A stretch of 64,000 bases of DNA, taken from positions 370,536 to 434,535 of the forward strand of contig CAUYUJ010012636.1 of NCBI GenBank assembly GCA_963575745.1, written 5' to 3'. Shown here one piece after another: positions 54,743 through 64,000 of this stretch. The notes below the pieces were generated by a model, which made no database searches, was not told the DNA's origin, and saw nothing but the letters and a program-made list of their open reading frames with translations. A program made the translations under genes and the position numbers. Position 1 is the first letter of the stretch, and every line of letters starts with the position of its first letter. The stretch comes from Prorocentrum cordatum. Its lineage: Eukaryota > Sar > Dinophyceae > Prorocentrales > Prorocentraceae.

Positions 54743-55925
54743 ACATCGCCACCAGCAGCATCAGCATTACCGTCATAAGCAGCATCAGCATCAGGATCAG
54801 CATCGTGAGCCTCATCAACATCAGCATGAACATCAAAATCATGATGCGCATCATCATCAGCATCATAAACACCGTCATCCTCATCAGCAGCAGCAGCCAC
54901 ATCATCCACAGCATCATAAACATCGTCATCATCATCATCAGCATCATCAGCATCATCATAGTCATCACCAGCGTCAGCATCATCAGCAGCATCGCCAACG
55001 TCGTCATCATTATCATCAGAATCAGCAGCATCGTCCTCATCATCAGCATCATCAGCATCATCATGAGCATCAGCAGCATGAGCACCCTCAGCATCACAGT
55101 CATCATCGCTGGTATCACCATTATCAGCATGATCAGCAGCATCATCATCAGCAGTAGCATCAGCATCAGCAGCATCGTCAGCATCAGCATCATCAACGTC
55201 ACCATCATGAGCACCATCGTCATCATCAGCATCGTCAGCGTCAGCGTCAACAACATCATCAGCAACAGCATCATCCTCAGAAGCAGCATCAACACAATCA
55301 TCAGGATCAGCGCCGTCAATAGCATCATACGCATCAGCATCAGCAGCAGCATCATCACCATCATCAGCATCAGCATCTTCGCCATCGCAATCGTCATCAT
55401 CCTGCTCATAGAAAAGCATCAGCATCATAAACGGCAGCATCATCATCATTAGCCATCATCATCGTCAGCATCACCAGCATCATCAGCATCCCCATCTGCA
55501 TCATCATTACCCCGCCCAAGCATCATCAGCCTCATAAACATCGTAAGCATTATCATCATCAGCATCATCAGCATCAGCAACATCAATACCTTCATCAGCA
55601 TCATCATCAGTAGCATCATCATCAGGCCATCGCCATTCGCAACAATAGCATCAGCATCATCATTACAGTGAACAAAGGCATCATCATTATCAGCTCCATC
55701 ATCATCATCATCACCATCATCATCAACATCCGCATCTGCATCAGCATCCGCATCCTCATCCTCATCATCATCATCATCATCATCATCATCAGCATCAGCA
55801 TGAGCATCAGCAGCAGCAGCAGCAGCCGCATCGTCATCAGTGTCGTTGTCGTCACCGCCGCCGTCATCGCGAACGCCAATGCCATCGTCGTCATCACCCT
55901 CTTACTCGAAGTCAGAATAATCTGC
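53775..55925. repeat. 2.1-kb compound (CTC)n-(ATC)n array
   Basis: CTC/TCC triplets to about 54028, then ATC/CAT with many CAGCAT, GCAGCA and GTCATC variants to 55910, including a pure ATC block at 54655-54748. It follows the 3' end of SL-R copy 3 directly. Long poly-Asp, Ser, Met and Ile frames are artefacts. 55926-56407 is GC-rich without a gene. Confidence 0.95.
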
Positions 55926-56407
55926 AACATCAAAAGCGTTATACGCCCACCCTTGCAACAATCTGCTGACCATCGGAAACATCCAGGCGATGCCCGAAGC
56001 AACGTGAGGACGGGGGGGAAGCAGCCGACGGAAACCGCGGGTGAGTTGCGGGCCGCCGTGAAGATGCCACGCCGACTGCCCCCCCCTGCCCGCTCGGCCC
56101 CTGCGCCCTGTCCCGTGCTTGGCCCCGCGCGGGGCGACGGTGTCCCAAGGGCAGTAGAAGAAGTCGATCTCGTCGCGAATGTGCGGGCATAGCTCCTGGC
56201 TGCCGCTGCCGCTGCAGCCGCTACCCCCGCGGCCCCTCCTGCCGCCCGACTCGGCCTCCTGCCGCCCGACCCCCCTCAGAAGGACATCTGCCCGACCCGC
56301 CAAGCAAGACTAGCCCGCCTGACACACCCGACCCTTCAGGTCGCCTGCCCGCCGGCTGGAGCCCGACCCGCCCCTCAGAATCAGCCCGACCGACCGGCGC
56401 GTTAGGA

Positions 56408-56411
56408 TACG

Positions 56412-56488
<77 letters not shown>

Positions 56489-56541
56489 ACTACTACTACT
56501 ACTACTACTACTACTACCACTACCACCACTACTACTACTAC

Positions 56542-56620
<79 letters not shown>

Positions 56621-56633
56621 ACGACTACTACTA
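56408..56633. repeat. (CTA)n microsatellite up to gap
   Basis: A nearly pure ACT triplet run with a few CAC and AAT variants, ending in CTACGA hexamers and cut by the gap. Confidence 0.95.
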
Positions 56634-56733
56634 NNNNNNNNNNNNNNNNNNNNNNNNNNNNNNNNNNNNNNNNNNNNNNNNNNNNNNNNNNNNNNNNNNN
56701 NNNNNNNNNNNNNNNNNNNNNNNNNNNNNNNNN
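56634..56733. other. Assembly gap (100 N)
   Basis: Exactly 100 N, with (CTA)n on the left and (CTC)n on the right. True size unknown. Confidence 0.98.
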
Positions 56734-56776
56734 CTCCTCCTCCTCCTCCTCCTCCTCCTCCTCCTCCTCTTCCTCC
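56734..56776. repeat. (CTC)n right of gap
   Basis: CTC triplets to 56768 then TCCTCCCCC. 56777-57270 has mixed sequence with no supportable gene. Confidence 0.9.
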
Positions 56777-57274
56777 CCCATCCGCCAGGAGAAGCACATC
56801 GGGGAGGAGGGAGATGGCAGGGATGAGGATGGGGGGGATGCGGACGAGGAGGACAGGCCTCGGCCACGAGTAGGCTCCCCGACCTGGATGGAAGGAGCGG
56901 CCCGAAAACCAGCGCCCCTCCTAGAAGTCCAAAGTGGTCCTGATGCGTGCGCCGTCGTCACTGTAGGGGAGAAAACCTCGCCGAGAGTACGCTCTGAGGT
57001 CGAGGAGCAATTCCCCGGAGAAGAGAAGCTCCCTGTGCCTCCTCCCCTTGCCGATGCTCATTAGCCTCCCTCTCCTCCACCTCCCTCATCCCTTGTCCTC
57101 AAAAGTAACTCCTGCATTACATGTTTGTTCCCTTTTCCCTCCCCATAGTTCCCACGGGCGTGTCACAGGACGTGGAGCCTTTGCCACAATGAAGAACTGC
57201 TCCATGTCGCACCCCCAGACGTGTCGGTGCGGCGGGCTGGGCGTCGCCTCAGACGTCCTCCCCCTTTCTGAGCT

Positions 57275-57765
57275 CGGCTTCACGAATGGAGGGCGGGTCA
57301 AATTCACAGTGGGGCTCTCGCCTTGGCGCCGCGCATATGTGTCTCAAAAGTGCGCAGTAGTTTCAAGGATGAAGGGCGGGCCTTTTCCAAAATGTTGCTC
57401 TCGCCCTCCAAAATGTGTCTCTCGCTCCGCAGATTCGTTCTTACGAATGTGCAACAAGGGCAGTGGTTCGTATGGCCCAACAACAGAGTTCGGGCAAGAT
57501 TTAGATTATACCACGACGCAACAGTTGCGTGATTTGCTGTGTTGACGTCCTTGGAACGTTCTAGTATGATTAAGGACTGTCAGGACGCACAAGGCACGTG
57601 GATTCGCGGCGCGAGTCCCAGGGATTATGTGTTGGCACGAGTGAGGATTCTCAAAGGGGGCACGACCCGCAATGAAAACACAGTATTGTAGGGACCAATG
57701 AAGAGGAATTTAGAGGGAGGGTTCATTGCAACATCGTGGATGCGTCTTGGGTTTACACTGGTCCT
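57275..57765 (+). mobile_element. SINE-like family SL-R, copy 4 (two 82-bp units)
   Basis: CTCTCGCC anchors at 57315 and 57398 plus a decayed one at about 57417. Middle units with GACGCAACAGTT and GGACTGTCAGGACGCAC (57515-57600). 3' end ATGAAGAGGAATTTAGAGGG ... TTGGGTTTACACTGGTCC, followed by a short TCC/CTC tail to 57800. Confidence 0.7.
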
Positions 57766-57800
57766 CCTTCTCCCTCCTCCGCCTCCTCCTCTCCCTCCCT

Positions 57801-58430
57801 TCATCCATCCCCATCCATCCATCCAACCTCTCGCCACTTCTTCCAGCTTTCCCGTGCAGGCTGCTCGGAAGACGGCGAAAGCAGATTGGGTCTCGAACCT
57901 CCTGGATGGCAGGAAGTCAAAGCAGTAAGCCGTCGATGGTTGAGGTAGGACAAAAGGGCGCAGACTGAGTGGCCCCAGCATCTAAGACTCGCACCCACCT
58001 TCAGCGAGCGACCTGTAACATCGCCACTCGCTCCATCAACCCACCCAGAGCGCGGGCGGGGCGCCCCCTGGTCCATGTACCTTGGCACGTTGTTCACCTT
58101 GAGGCTGGTCACCTGCGCGCGCGGGGTGGCCAGAGCAGCGCCGCCGCCGCAGCGGTCGGGGGGCCGTGTGGGCAAGGAGGGCTGGAAAGGGCAGCCCGCC
58201 CTCCTGTTCCCCCCGCCCTCCTTCCCGTCCGTCCCGCCGTGCCCCTTCCCCCGCGTGACCAACTCGCTCGTCCGCCCCCTCGCTCCCCCCCCCCTCGCTC
58301 CCTCCCTCCCTGCGCCTGCCTTCTCTTCTCTTCTTGCCTTCTCCTGCCTTCGCCCTCACTCCCTCGCCCTCCGCCACTCCTGATTAGAGCCGTTCCCCGT
58401 GCATCAACTATATCCTCCGCTCTCGCTCTG
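57801..58430. other. Unassigned sequence
   Basis: CATCCATC tetramers at 57802-57822, then GC-rich and C/T-rich sequence. No gene recognised. Confidence 0.4.
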
Positions 58431-58513
58431 TCTAACTCTCTCTCTCTCTCTCACTCTCTCGCTCTCTCGTTCCCTCTCCCTCCTCCTCCTCCTCCTCCTC
58501 CTCCTCCTCCTCC

Positions 58514-58547
<34 letters not shown>

Positions 58548-58585
58548 CCCCTTCCCCCTCTCCCTCACTCTCTCTCTCGGAGGGG
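58431..58585. repeat. (CT)n, (CTC)n, (ATC)n compound
   Basis: CT dinucleotides to 58483, CTC to 58514, ATC to 58544, then CTCCC. The CTC-before-ATC order is kept. Confidence 0.9.
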
Positions 58586-58763
58586 GGTAGCAGGCGTCCC
58601 AAGCCAGCACGCGGGCAGCAGGAGGGCCCTCGACGGGGACAGCCTGCCGCGGGCACCAGATGCAAAACCACTACGGCGCCACGATGTAGCACTCTTCTTG
58701 TGGTGCCCAAAGGGTCGAAACAAAACCTTACAACCCACAAAATCTTACAACCCACAAACTCGC

Positions 58764-58911
58764 GATATCGTCCTCCTCCTCCTGCTGCTCCTCTCTCCGG
58801 GATCGCGATCTCGTCATCCTCCTCCTCCTCCTCCTCCTCCTCCTCCTCCTCCTCCTCCTCCTCCTCCTCCTCCTCCTCCTCCTCCTCCTCCTCCTCCTCC
58901 TCCTCCTCATT
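58764..58911. repeat. (CTC)n microsatellite
   Basis: Mostly pure CTC from 58817 to 58909 with an interrupted start. Confidence 0.95.
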
Positions 58912-58997
58912 ACAACCCTTAGGTGCCCCGTAGAGAAAACACCGCTCTGCGAGCTGCCCTCATGCATACAATTGCTGGCGAGGCCCCCGCCTGAGGC

Positions 58998-59525
58998 GAG
59001 GGCCTCTCTCACTCACTCACTCACTCTCTTTCTCTGTCTCTCTTTCTTCTCTCTCTCTCCTCTCTTTCTCTCTTTCTCTCTCTTCTCTCTTTCCTTCTCT
59101 CTCTCTCTCTCTTTCTCTCTCTTTCTCACTCCCTCTCACTCCTCTCTCTCTCTCTCGGAGGAGGAGGAGGAGGAGGAGGAGGAGGAGGAGGGGGGAAGTC
59201 CACACGCACAGGGGCCCAACGAGGCACAGGCAAGGTCGGCTCGCGGCGGGCCCCCGTGCGAAACCACCACCGCTCTCTCCCTCTCTCCCTCTCTCCCTCC
59301 CTCTCTCTCTCCTTCTCTCTCCTCTCTCTCGCTCTCTCCCTCTCTCTCTCCCTCTCCCTCTCTCTCCCTCTCTCCTCTGTCACTCTCCCTCCTCCCTCCC
59401 TCCCACACTCCTCTCTCTCTCCTTCCCTTTCTCTCCTCCCTCTCTCTCCTCTCTCTTCCTTCTCTTCCTCTCTCTCTCTCTCTCTCCCTCCCTCCCTCCC
59501 TCCCTCCCTCCCTCTCTCTCTTGTG
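58998..59525. repeat. (CT)n tracts flanking a (GGA)n block
   Basis: CTCTTT/CTCT repeats to 59155, an abrupt (GAG)n at 59157-59191, a short unique segment, then CTCT/CCCT repeats 59275-59525 ending in CCCT tetramers. Confidence 0.9.
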
Positions 59526-59711
59526 CCACTTTCTCTTCACGCTGCTGCAGCCACAGGCACCAAAGGAGGGGGGCAGATGGGCCAGTGAGGACAGCGCAAT
59601 GCGCTAAGTGACGCTCCAGCGCTCAGCGCTCTGTGATGCAACAGCATCGCGTGCTGACTGACGGGACAGCGCCACGCGCCATGTGGGCACCCGCCATTGG
59701 ACGCACTGCAC

Positions 59712-59990
59712 TCGGCCGAGCCTGCCAGGAGCCCACGAAGGTGGCGACAGCAGCGCAGCTCGCAGCCCCCGAGTGGGCCGCGAGGTCTCAAATAATCTGC
59801 GTTGCCCTCCACTCCGCCGTACCTCCAGGAAGCCCACGAAAGTGGCGACAACTGCGCAGCTCGCAGCCCCCGAGGGGGCCACGAGGTCTCAAATGGTCTG
59901 AGTTGCCATGCATTCCGCCGTGCCCCCCAGGAACCCAAGGCAGTGTCGACAGTTGCGCAGTTCGCAGCCCCCGAGGGACGCCCAGGATGC
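59712..59990. repeat. 101-bp tandem repeat, ~2.7 units
   Basis: The anchor GCGCAG(C/T)TCGCAGCCCCCGAG at 59753, 59854 and 59955 gives an exact 101-base period. Units also share CCAGGA(G/A)(G/C)CCAC(G/A)AA and GAGGTCTCAAAT. 59991-60355 is GC-rich with no gene. Confidence 0.85.
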
Positions 59991-60384
59991 AGGAGGAGGT
60001 TGGAGGTAGGAGGTAGAAGGACGAGAGGCCGGCCAGAGGGAGGGCTGGAAAAGCTCTGCCCCAGCGAGGTGTGGGAGATGCGCGGGAGGAGCAGAGAAGC
60101 CGCGGCAGCCCGCGGAGGCGGGGCGGGGGCACCCCCAGGGTGGCGGTGCCAGCCGCGGAGCTGCTGCCGGGCTCCTGGCCGTGGCGGCGAGGCTCGTGGG
60201 CGCTGCGACCGCCAGCGGCCGCGTCCCTCTGGGCGCCTCCTGCCGAGGAAGGGGCGCAGGGGAACGGGAGGGCGCGGAGAGGAGAGGCGGGGGGCAATTC
60301 GTGGGAGGTCTTCGCTGGAATGGTGATGGTGAAGGGCGGTTCGGCCAGAGGTAAGGGCCACTCCACCAGACTCGGCCGAATGGG

Positions 60385-60470
60385 GCCCAGGATGAAGCTG
60401 GATCAAACCAGATCTAGCGGGACTGAGCCGGATTGAACCAGATTGAGCCAGGGTAGCCCAGATCAAACAA
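60385..60470. repeat. GGATTGAACCAGATTGAGCC short repeat
   Basis: Four to five degenerate ~20-base units. 60471-60850 is unassigned. Confidence 0.6.
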
Positions 60471-60849
60471 GTTGTCGACCGCGAGGGTACCAGCGCCGTT
60501 ACAGAGTGTAACCTCCCAGGAGTTGCACCCCAGAGAGAAGAAAGCCCTGACGCCCTTCGCCACGAAGACGTCGAGACGACCAGCGCTTCCCCTACTTGGG
60601 CCTCAAAGGAGCCCCAACGGCCCATCCCGGGCCCCTGGGGCACTCGGAAAGCGGTCGGGAAGGGGACCCGGTCTCAGGGAAGAGGTCGCGGGCTCCAGGG
60701 GTCGTCCGAGGCCCGAGTCCCCGTCCGCAGACAGAGGACACTGGGGGGTTCTGGGCTCTGACGAGGGAAGCACGGCACGAGCAAGCCGGAAGATTACTGG
60801 TATAGGAACATCCATGGCGAACAGCCGACGTCTTGCCAGATGGGCGACG

Positions 60850-60981
60850 ATCACACACGGGTCTTAAGCGAAACGCCACAGCGTTCTTACAAGGCGGCTT
60901 ACGCTGGCCGCCAGCGCGGCACACTGCATTGGAGACGAGGGTGCTTAAGCGCGACCTTACGCGGGCAGCTTACGCGCGAAT
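60850..60981. repeat. Dispersed GCTTACGCGGGC repeat, copy B
   Basis: Same block order as 4560-4682: GCGGCTTACGCTGGCCGCC, GGCACAC, AGCGCGACCTTACGCGGG, AGCTTACGCGC. It lies about 80 bases upstream of FB3 copy B. Confidence 0.6.
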
Positions 60982-61059
60982 ATCGGCGTAGGAGAACCAG
61001 CGTGTTTTTGCGCCACTCATATGGAACCTTGGTTGAGGAGCGAAGCCCCTGTTGTAGAC

Positions 61060-61201
61060 GAGCGCGTTCCACTACTCGCAAAGTAACTACTCGCAAATGG
61101 CCTGGATCCCCCGCAGAGAACATACGATAAATTGCACCAAAGCGGACATGTGTTTTTCGGACGCTTGCGAGTAGGCACTTTGCGAGTAGTGAAACGCGCT
61201 C
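61060..61201. mobile_element. Foldback element FB3, copy B
   Basis: The 37-bp terminal inverted repeats (61060-61096, 61165-61201) match at 34 of 37 positions. The left end begins GAGCGCGTTCCACTACTCGC. Length equals copy A (6902-7043), and the core differs. The arms contain a direct ACTACTCGCAA duplication. Confidence 0.85.
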
Positions 61202-62040
61202 GGTGATGTTGCGCCGCAGCTGCGCCCAGGCGCACGAGGAGTGCCATTAGGCGCACCACCGCGGAACCCGAGGAGCATCGAGTCCCTTGTCCAAAAGCAG
61301 AGCGGGCAGTATCCCAAGTGTTGGGTGCAAAGGGAGGTAAAGGCTAGCCCTTGACTTCGCATCTACTCACAGGCTGCAACTGCAGCATGCCTCTACGACC
61401 TCCGTTCCTCCCCCCTCGCTCCTGCGAGAAAACGCGCCACGTATTCAAACGCGCTCGTGCTGTACGTGCGCTCCTCAGGAGCAACCTGGGCACTGACCCC
61501 ATCGCCTCCCCCCGCCAGGGCTCTCGCAGGGACACACGAATGGTAGCCCAGCGCACCACAGCCAGCAACAGCCCACCATACGTGGAGCACAAACGCCACT
61601 CCTGCGCGGTGCACCCACTCCCCGACCAGGAGTTAGACGCGTACACCATGAATTCCCAGAGGAAGTCGTCTTCGCTTCTGGGGGGAGTGAATTGGTGTAT
61701 TGGAAGCGGGGTGCACTGCCCCTGGGAGGATGGCGATGGCGGTATCCTACAGGTATCTGGGCCAACGCTGAGGGTTTAAAATTGCCTGCGCGCAGTATCC
61801 CACAGTGAAGCACAAGTGTTGCGAAACCTTGTCAGCATCCCTCGCTGTTTGACTTTAATTTGTCGCAAGAAACTGCAGAGGGGATCCTGTTGCGGTGCAA
61901 ATCTCTCTGGGCTCGCTCAATGATCAACTAGTCAATGTCCACTGGCCCCTTCGACCAGGCGACTCACTTTCGAACAGCGAAGGTCCGCGACCGAGCCCCC
62001 TGGCACACACTGGAGCCCCACCAGCGCCCAGGGCGAGGTT
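61202..62040. other. Unassigned sequence
   Basis: Overlapping open frames on both strands, none with a recognisable domain. No repeat of note. Confidence 0.4.
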
Positions 62041-62091
62041 GAGAGAGAGAGAGAGAAGAAAAAAAAAAAAAGGAAAAAACAAAAAAAAAAC
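62041..62091. repeat. (GA)n and A-rich tract
   Basis: GAGAGAGAG followed by runs of 12 and 10 A with few interruptions, on +. It could be a poly(A) relic of a retroposed transcript. The upstream 300 bases show no coding evidence. Confidence 0.7.
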
Positions 62092-62184
62092 TTGCGTTCC
62101 CTCATCGGGGAGGGGGTGGGGCTCCCCTACCTCCTCCCATGGGGCTGGACGGGCGGGGGGGTGGGGGGCGACGAGTTGGAACGT

Positions 62185-62800
62185 CCAAGATGGCCGAAGG
62201 TGGCTCCAAGATGGCCTCATATAGGCCAGGGTGGTCTCCAAGATGGCACAAAAGAGAGCCCAAAATGGCTCAACATGGTGTCCAACATACCTCGAAGAGA
62301 CCTGGATACCGCCACGAGACGGCTCCAAGTGGCACCAGAGGCTCCCAAGATCGCCTCCGAGACGCCCAAACCCTTCAGGTACCATGAGATGTGGAAGGAT
62401 GCTCAGTGCCTCGCAGTTTCGCTCCCCATTACCTTATGAGGCCCCAATATGGCCCCAAGATCGACTGAGAGTCCCCAGAAGGACGAAAGCCTCCAGCTGG
62501 GCCCCAGGAGCGCCTCAGAGCGCTCGAAATGCGCTCCGAATGCCCCCTGACGATTGTTTTGGCTCCAGCGGGGATGGCAAATTCGTGCCGCCTCATTGTC
62601 TGATCGATGTCCTCCAAGATGGCGCCTGGAGGGCTCCGAAGTTCCCCGACATGACCCAAACACAGCCCAAAGAGACCACGAATGCTTCCAGAATGGCCTC
62701 AAGAAGGCTCCAAGAGGGCTCCCAGACGCCTCCGGGACGCTCAGAAGATGGCTCCCCGGGCCCCAACAGAGCCCAAAGAGACCCCAAAGGCAAAGTTCAC
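62185..62800. repeat. GGCCCAAGA minisatellite, forward block 3
   Basis: Units such as CCAAGATGGC(C/A)(T/C)CAA, CCCAAAATGGC and GAGGCTCC(C/A)AGA recur. More degraded than 37.9-38.6 kb. Confidence 0.6.
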
Positions 62801-62870
62801 CAACGCTGGCCTCTTCACTGTACGATAAGATGGCCATAGACGTCACTCTTCCTGACAACTCCCCTGGCTG

Positions 62871-63130
62871 GTGGGGATACTTTTTTGGTCGCAGCCGCAG
62901 GCGAGAGCGCAAGCGGCGAGTCGTAAGTCCGGGGCGCGGGCCTACGAATTAAAACAGGTGCAAGCTAGAGCGGCGTAACCTGAACAATTAGCTGCCTAAG
63001 GCAAGTGGGGATACTTTTTCGGTCGCGGCCACGAGCGAAGAGCGCACGCGGCGAACAGGGTGTCCGGGCCGACGGGCAAGCCTAATTACCTACAAGACGC
63101 GCCGCTAGCCGGCCAGCCCACTCACAAAGC
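62871..63130. repeat. 134-bp tandem duplication
   Basis: GTGGGGATACTTTTT(T/C)GGTCGC at 62871 and 63005, followed in both by GCG(A/C)GAGCGCA(A/C)GCGGCGA, GTCCGGG and CCTA(C/A)(G/T). Confidence 0.75.
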
Positions 63131-64000
63131 AGCCGCGGGGCTGCGGGGAAGCTGACGGCAGGCGGCATCCTGGGAAGCTCGGGCACGCGCAGTGGACAAA
63201 ATGTCGAGAAATTCGGTGCCTGCCGTGAGGCATGACCCACACAGCGACATGACGTGTACCGGGGCAGACGTGTCCGTCATACTGGGTGGGGGCAGCCGCG
63301 AAGCCCGATGAGCGAGTCGCCAGCGGGGCGCCAGGCTCAATCCGTCCCAACGACGTGTGCTGGCTAGGGGAGCTGAGCTGCCGACGAACGTGGAACGACG
63401 CGACCTGCCAGGAGCGGGGGGATGAGCCCGGGGTGCTGCTGCTGCTGCGAAAGGCTGAACCACTCCGTTGCGATCACAGCACCCAAAAGTCCACCAGACA
63501 GTGCACGTGGTAGGCCCGGACGACTGCGAGCCGGCCCCGTGGACAACGGCACAGCGCCAGGCCAGGTGGGCTAGAGGAGAGGGCCAGGCAGGCGTGGTGA
63601 GCATCGCCAGCGAGGCAGGGGGATCCAGTGGGGTGCTGCACCGGTGGTGAGGCAGCTGCCGCCTGAAGTACGCCAAAGGCCACCGGGGGCCGGCCTTATC
63701 CTCCAAGTACACAAAGCTGGCTGTACCTCCAGGGGCGGTGTGTGGCATGTGTCCAAGCAAGTGGGAGAAGCATTGCAATTGGGTGGGGCGACCTGGGGGA
63801 AGCTGCGCTGTAGCAGCCGCGAGGGCCGACGGCCACCATGGGCCGACCATGTCCGCCGCTTCCGCCCTTCCCCGCGGGACTCGGGGTCGCCGTTAACCAC
63901 ACACCACGTGGGCCTCCAGGGTCGCAGCTAACCGCCGCTGAAAGTGAGGAACCGTACCACGGACAGCGGGGGTCAAGGGCGGCCCCTGGGGAGGGGGGCC
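63131..64000. other. Unassigned terminal stretch
   Basis: A 242-codon - strand frame (63122-63850) contains the phrase VHVMSLCGSCLTAGTEFLDI but has no domain I recognise, and the + strand has competing frames. Treated as no supportable gene. Confidence 0.35.

Noticed and set aside
63122-63850. 242-codon - strand frame as a gene
   Set aside because: No recognisable domain, no clear start context, and overlapping frames on the other strand. Recorded as unassigned.

Overview
The window reads as a piece of a large, repeat-dominated dinoflagellate nuclear genome. The key evidence is at 44194-44215, a 22/22 match to the dinoflagellate spliced leader (ending CCATTTTGGCTCAAG), the short exon trans-spliced onto dinoflagellate mRNAs. 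High GC, kilobase-scale trinucleotide arrays, scarce host genes and decayed retroelements fit. The species cannot be fixed from the sequence. Two 100-N runs (17147-17246, 56634-56733) are scaffold gaps inside microsatellites.

The only well supported protein-coding sequences belong to two LINE-type non-LTR retrotransposons on the + strand. LINE-1 (about 17.3-24.1 kb) is decayed, with at least six frameshifts and a nonsense codon. LINE-2 (44194-50758) is younger. It starts exactly at a spliced leader, is bounded by a 15-bp direct repeat, and has a 4-kb open frame. Both encode a zinc-ribbon/coiled-coil ORF1 and an ORF2 with AP-type endonuclease, reverse transcriptase, zinc knuckle, RNase H and a C-terminal cysteine-rich domain. 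Both sit between (TCC)n/(ATC)n microsatellites. LINE-2 lacks RT motif B and one RNase H catalytic Glu, so it is probably dead in cis. A third degraded gene (42923-43682) and a possible acidic-tailed terminal exon (about 10275-10443) are weaker.

Layout: 0-10 kb holds palindromic repeats and several foldback/MITE-like families with terminal inverted repeats. 10-17 kb is dominated by (GAC)n, (GGA)n, (CTC)n and (ATC)n arrays. 17.3-24.1 kb is LINE-1. 24.3-25.9 kb is another array. 26-27 kb is the first of four copies of a SINE-like family (others at 42.2, 53.5 and 57.3 kb), each with ~82-bp 5' repeats and/or a conserved 3' end running into (TCC)n. 27-30.5 kb is low complexity. 30.5-32.5 kb is a three-unit macrosatellite. 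32.8-38.7 kb holds minisatellites. 44.2-50.8 kb is LINE-2. 50.8-59.5 kb is mostly microsatellite. 59.6-64 kb holds tandem duplications and second copies of repeats from the first 7 kb.

Functionally the window is a retroelement and tandem-repeat landscape, not a gene cluster. The unifying hypothesis is that spliced-leader-capped LINE transcripts are reverse transcribed into CTC/ATC-type microsatellites, and that a non-autonomous SINE-like family with a (TCC)n tail spreads those microsatellites further.
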